Shown: in pieces, positions 16,082-18,260 of the stretch
How the letters are laid out: each line of letters begins with the position of its first letter
Numbering within the stretch: position 1 is the stretch's first letter
Assembly: GCA_020849075.1 (NCBI GenBank)
Contig: JADLGZ010000102.1
Span: 1-18,260 of the forward strand
DNA length: 18,260 bases
Source: Fimbriimonadaceae bacterium
Lineage (GTDB): Bacteria > Armatimonadota > Fimbriimonadia > Fimbriimonadales > Fimbriimonadaceae
Direction of reading: 5' to 3'
The notes under the pieces: model-generated
What the model was told of the DNA's origin: nothing
Seen by the model: the letters and a program-made list of their open reading frames with translations, nothing else
Databases searched by the model: none
Position numbers and translations under genes: made by a program

Positions 16082-16942
16082 GTGCGGCTCTTGACCGTTC
16101 CAAACTGGTCCTTTGGACGCGACCGAGATCTTCTAAACATTTTCCGTGACCTTCTGGAGGGTTGGGGGTTGGCTATCCACTTTTTGCGGAGCGACGTGGA
16201 TCACAACCGTACGGTGAGCGCGATTTCCGGGGATGCCGAGCTCATCTTTGAGCGCCTAGAGCGACTTGCCGAAGCCGCTTTTGAACGAATTGACCTGAAC
16301 CGTCACGTCGGGGTCCATCCACGGATCGGAGCATTGGATGTCTGTCCGTTTCTTCGCCTAGACGACGATCCCTACCCTCTTGACCTCAAGATCGAAGCCT
16401 TTGCCCAACGTCTTGCAGAACGGTTTGATCTGCCCATTTATCTATACGAGAAGTCGGAACGCGGACGTCATGCCTTTGATCTACCTACACTGAGGCGGGC
16501 CGGTTTTGGGGGGCTGCTTGGTCAGGAACTGACTCCGGATTTTGGGCCAACGCGGACGCACCAATTTCTCGGCGCAACCGTTATGGGCGAGCGCGACTTT
16601 CTAATCGCGATGAATGTAAATTTCCGTTCAGACGACCTGGGCTTTGTCAAAAAGCTAGCCAGGAACATGAGAGCATCGCGCGATGATGGCGATCCAAGAT
16701 TCACCGGTGTCCGTGCTCTTGGCTTGCCCTTGGTGTCTCGTCATCTCGTGCAACTGAGCCTGAATCTCACTCAACCCGATCTCACCCCACCTGACTCTGT
16801 CATTGAGTGGGCACTCGCCGCTGCGCGAAAATCCGGTGTTCAGCACGCCGAGAATGAACTGATTGGGGTGATTCGGGAGAGCGATCTGCCCAGGGCGACC
16901 AGGCTACCGGTGAGGCGAGAGCAAGTTATTGCCGGACTGTGA
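16082..16942 (+). CDS. ftcD: Formimidoyltransferase (glutamate formimidoyltransferase family), stand-alone
   Basis: The family moves a formimidoyl group from formimidoyl-glutamate to tetrahydrofolate in histidine breakdown. The protein has 286 residues, covering only the two formiminotransferase subdomains and no cyclodeaminase. Signs are VPNWSFGRD at the N-terminus, DVDHNRTV (D40-R43) and NRHVGVHPRIGALDVCPFL, where the conserved histidines are His75 and His79. Then come the GGLLG turn and FLIAMNVNF. The start is GTG at 16082, directly after the TGA of the Eis-like gene, with GGAG about 9 bases upstream. No other hut gene is in the window, so a histidine pathway is not shown. The last bases form a GTGA overlap with a possible upstream deoB start. 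Confidence 0.85.
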   Translation: MRLLTVPNWSFGRDRDLLNIFRDLLEGWGLAIHFLRSDVDHNRTVSAISGDAELIFERLERLAEAAFERIDLNRHVGVHPRIGALDVCPFLRLDDDPYPLDLKIEAFAQRLAERFDLPIYLYEKSERGRHAFDLPTLRRAGFGGLLGQELTPDFGPTRTHQFLGATVMGERDFLIAMNVNFRSDDLGFVKKLARNMRASRDDGDPRFTGVRALGLPLVSRHLVQLSLNLTQPDLTPPDSVIEWALAAARKSGVQHAENELIGVIRESDLPRATRLPVRREQVIAGL

Positions 16943-16989
16943 CGACACCCAGCAATTCCCAGCCACACTTCGCAACCCCCAGCACACCT

Positions 16990-16995
16990 CATAAT
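16990..16995 (+). promoter_or_regulatory. Putative -10 box (CATAAT) of deoB
   Basis: CATAAT, one base from TATAAT, ends 6 bases before the ATG at 17002. A start 7 bases downstream would coincide with the ATG. There is no Shine-Dalgarno sequence upstream of that ATG, which argues for leaderless initiation if 17002 is the true start. Confidence 0.35.
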
Positions 16996-17001
16996 CTTCA
17001 A

Positions 17002-18105
17002 ATGCGCCGAGCAATCGTAGTGGTCTTAGATGGATGTGGGGCTGGGGAAGCTCCCGACGCGGCGGTGTTCAACGACCACGAGCACCCCTCGACGCTCCTC
17101 CACGTATGGCAGCATGCCGGCAAGATCAATGCGCCAAATCTGATCGGTGCGGGCTATTTCACAGCGGGTTTGGTCGAAGGACTGACACCCGGGCTCAACA
17201 GCTTCGAAGTCCAATACGGCCGTCTTCGCGAACTCAGCATGGGCAAGGATTCCGTAACCGGACATTGGGAGATGATGGGCATTCACACCCAAGAAGCCTT
17301 TCCCACCTACCCCAACGGCTTCCCTATTTCCCTAATCAAGGAGTTTGAAGAGAAGATCGAAACCCAAACCCTCGCCAACAAGCCATCAAGCGGCACGACG
17401 ATCATCGAGGAACTCGGCGAGCTCCACATGGAGACGGGCTTCCCGATCGTTTACACCAGCGCCGACAGCGTCTTCCAAATTGCTTGCCACGAGAGCATCG
17501 TCCCGATTGACAAGCTCTACGATTGGTGCCGCATTGCGCGGAGCCTTCTGGTGCCGCCCAACGCCGTCGCCCGCGTCATCGCCCGCCCCTTCGAAGGTGA
17601 GCCTGGCAACTTCAGAAGGACCGAAAGAAGAAAGGACTTTCCCCTCTCGCCGCCCAAGAACTTCGTGGACGAGATCGGCGATGTGCTCGGCATCGGCGTC
17701 GTGCCGGAGCTGTTCGATGGTCGCGGATTTCGTCCCGTCCGGCGTACGCAATCCAATGCTGAGCACGCTGAGTTGTTGAAGGAAGCCATGCAAAGCGACG
17801 CCCAATTCATCTTCGCCAACTTTGAGGATTTCGACATGCTCTATGGCCACCGCAACAACCCAGACGGATTCGCAAAGTGTCTGGAGGAGTTTGACCTGGT
17901 CTTAGGTTGGCTTCTTGGTGAGCTACGCGACGACGACCTCTTGATCCTCACCGCCGACCACGGCAATGACCCAACCGACGCCAGCACCGACCACTCGCGC
18001 GAATACGTACCGCTATGCGTGATCCAGCAGGGTTCTGGGGTGCAGGCCCTCGGCGATCAAGATGGGATGATGGTTATTGGTGAACTGGTGAAGGGTTGGC
18101 TTTGA
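17002..18105 (+). CDS. deoB: Phosphopentomutase
   Basis: DeoB interconverts ribose 1-phosphate and ribose 5-phosphate (and the deoxy forms), linking nucleoside salvage to the pentose phosphate pathway. It belongs to the alkaline-phosphatase superfamily and uses two Mn ions. Counting from the ATG at 17002 (367 residues), metal and catalytic residues are visible: Asp10 in VVLDGCG, Thr86 in DSVTGHWEMMG (the phosphorylated threonine), Asp319 and His320 in TADHGND, and His331 in STDHSREYVP. RRKDFPLSPPKNFVDE and FDMLYGHRNNP are also typical. The frame is open back to GTG 16939, overlapping the formimidoyltransferase stop as GTGA. However, the extra 21 residues are Thr/Pro/Ser-rich and precede the normal family N-terminus, so I prefer 17002. 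Confidence 0.93.
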   Translation: MRRAIVVVLDGCGAGEAPDAAVFNDHEHPSTLLHVWQHAGKINAPNLIGAGYFTAGLVEGLTPGLNSFEVQYGRLRELSMGKDSVTGHWEMMGIHTQEAFPTYPNGFPISLIKEFEEKIETQTLANKPSSGTTIIEELGELHMETGFPIVYTSADSVFQIACHESIVPIDKLYDWCRIARSLLVPPNAVARVIARPFEGEPGNFRRTERRKDFPLSPPKNFVDEIGDVLGIGVVPELFDGRGFRPVRRTQSNAEHAELLKEAMQSDAQFIFANFEDFDMLYGHRNNPDGFAKCLEEFDLVLGWLLGELRDDDLLILTADHGNDPTDASTDHSREYVPLCVIQQGSGVQALGDQDGMMVIGELVKGWL

Positions 18106-18148
18106 TGTAGGTGGTGTACCAAAGCTAGCCCCATACACGTCATATTCA

Positions 18149-18260
18149 ATGATGCTTGCGCCGCTTCTAGCCGTTGCTGTCTTGACCCAGCAAACCTATC
18201 CGCGCTATCCCGCCAAGGCCGATCATGGCTTTCGGCATGTTGAATTCGCTACATTCAGCG
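18149..18260 (+). CDS. N-terminus of a secreted protein (runs off the window)
   Basis: An ATG at 18149 (or a second ATG at 18152) opens a frame that stays open to the window end, about 37 codons. The first residues, MMLAPLLAVAVLTQQ, form a short hydrophobic signal-peptide-like segment with a likely cut near LTQ. The mature start reads TYPRYPAKADHGFRHVEFATFS, which I do not recognise. CATATT at 18141-18146 lies 5 bases before the second ATG and repeats the start-proximal -10 pattern seen elsewhere in this window. It is 43 bases past the deoB stop. No function can be given. Confidence 0.55.
   Translation, partial: MMLAPLLAVAVLTQQTYPRYPAKADHGFRHVEFATFS

Noticed and set aside
17345..17850. Long overlapping frames on both strands inside deoB (144 codons forward, 154 reverse)
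   Set aside because: They lie wholly within a gene with clear catalytic motifs. Their translations are low-complexity Arg/Ser-rich or lack recognisable motifs; they arise from the GC-rich third positions.
16950..17850. Apparent rise in GC and C-ending codons in deoB, considered as a sign of transfer
   Set aside because: Hand counts of a few lines varied from about 55 to 70% GC with no sharp boundary, too little to argue for horizontal transfer.
1..18260. CRISPR arrays, insertion sequences, integrase or attachment-site duplication at the tRNA, toxin-antitoxin or defence genes
   Set aside because: I saw no spaced direct repeats, transposase or integrase motifs, or repeat of the tRNA 3' end. 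All sizeable open frames are explained by the listed genes.

Overview
This is an ordinary-looking bacterial chromosomal segment of about 52-58% GC, judged by eye. It is densely packed with housekeeping and accessory metabolic genes. It has one tRNA and no insertion sequence, prophage, CRISPR array or rRNA. The mix points to the Terrabacteria side of the tree, and Armatimonadota (Fimbriimonadia-like) is my best inference. The clues are a secreted tricorn-type protease, a LeuRS carrying an SVGH signature, an Eis-like acetyltransferase, and promoters placed almost on the start codons. No taxonomic marker proves this assignment.

Layout. 1-3555, forward: the 3' end of a dihydroorotase gene (pyrC), a DinB-fold protein and leuS. 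A small TPR lipoprotein gene overlaps the end of leuS. 4162-7284, reverse: a tricorn-like propeller/PDZ/S41 protease, ending tail-to-tail with the lipoprotein gene. 7347-7421, forward: tRNA-Gly(GCC) with its own promoter. 7429-13943, reverse: six tightly spaced genes, transcribed in the order pheT, GNAT acetyltransferase, AI-2E-family permease, beta-propeller/phosphodiester-glycosidase fusion, small GNAT, OsmC. 14008-18105, forward: a tightly packed set comprising a cystathionine beta-synthase-type PLP enzyme, an Eis-like acetyltransferase, a formimidoyltransferase and phosphopentomutase (deoB). From 18149 the start of a secreted protein runs off the window.

How the genes relate. Two aminoacyl-tRNA synthetase genes (leuS, and pheT without pheS) and a tRNA serve translation. 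PyrC and DeoB handle pyrimidine synthesis and pentose-phosphate/nucleoside salvage. The PLP enzyme and the formimidoyltransferase belong to sulfur amino acid and one-carbon/histidine metabolism. OsmC removes organic peroxides. Three proteins carry export signals (the lipoprotein, the tricorn protease and the propeller/glycosidase), as does the partial gene at the right edge.

I found no unmistakable new system. The observations most worth following are: (i) a recurrent TANNNT -10 box 6-11 bases before the start codon of genes that begin transcription units, suggesting widespread leaderless mRNAs; (ii) a PheT that lacks its whole OB-fold (B2) domain and is separated from pheS; (iii) a beta-propeller fused to a phosphodiester glycosidase domain; (iv) a possible terminator formed from the stop codons of two convergent genes.
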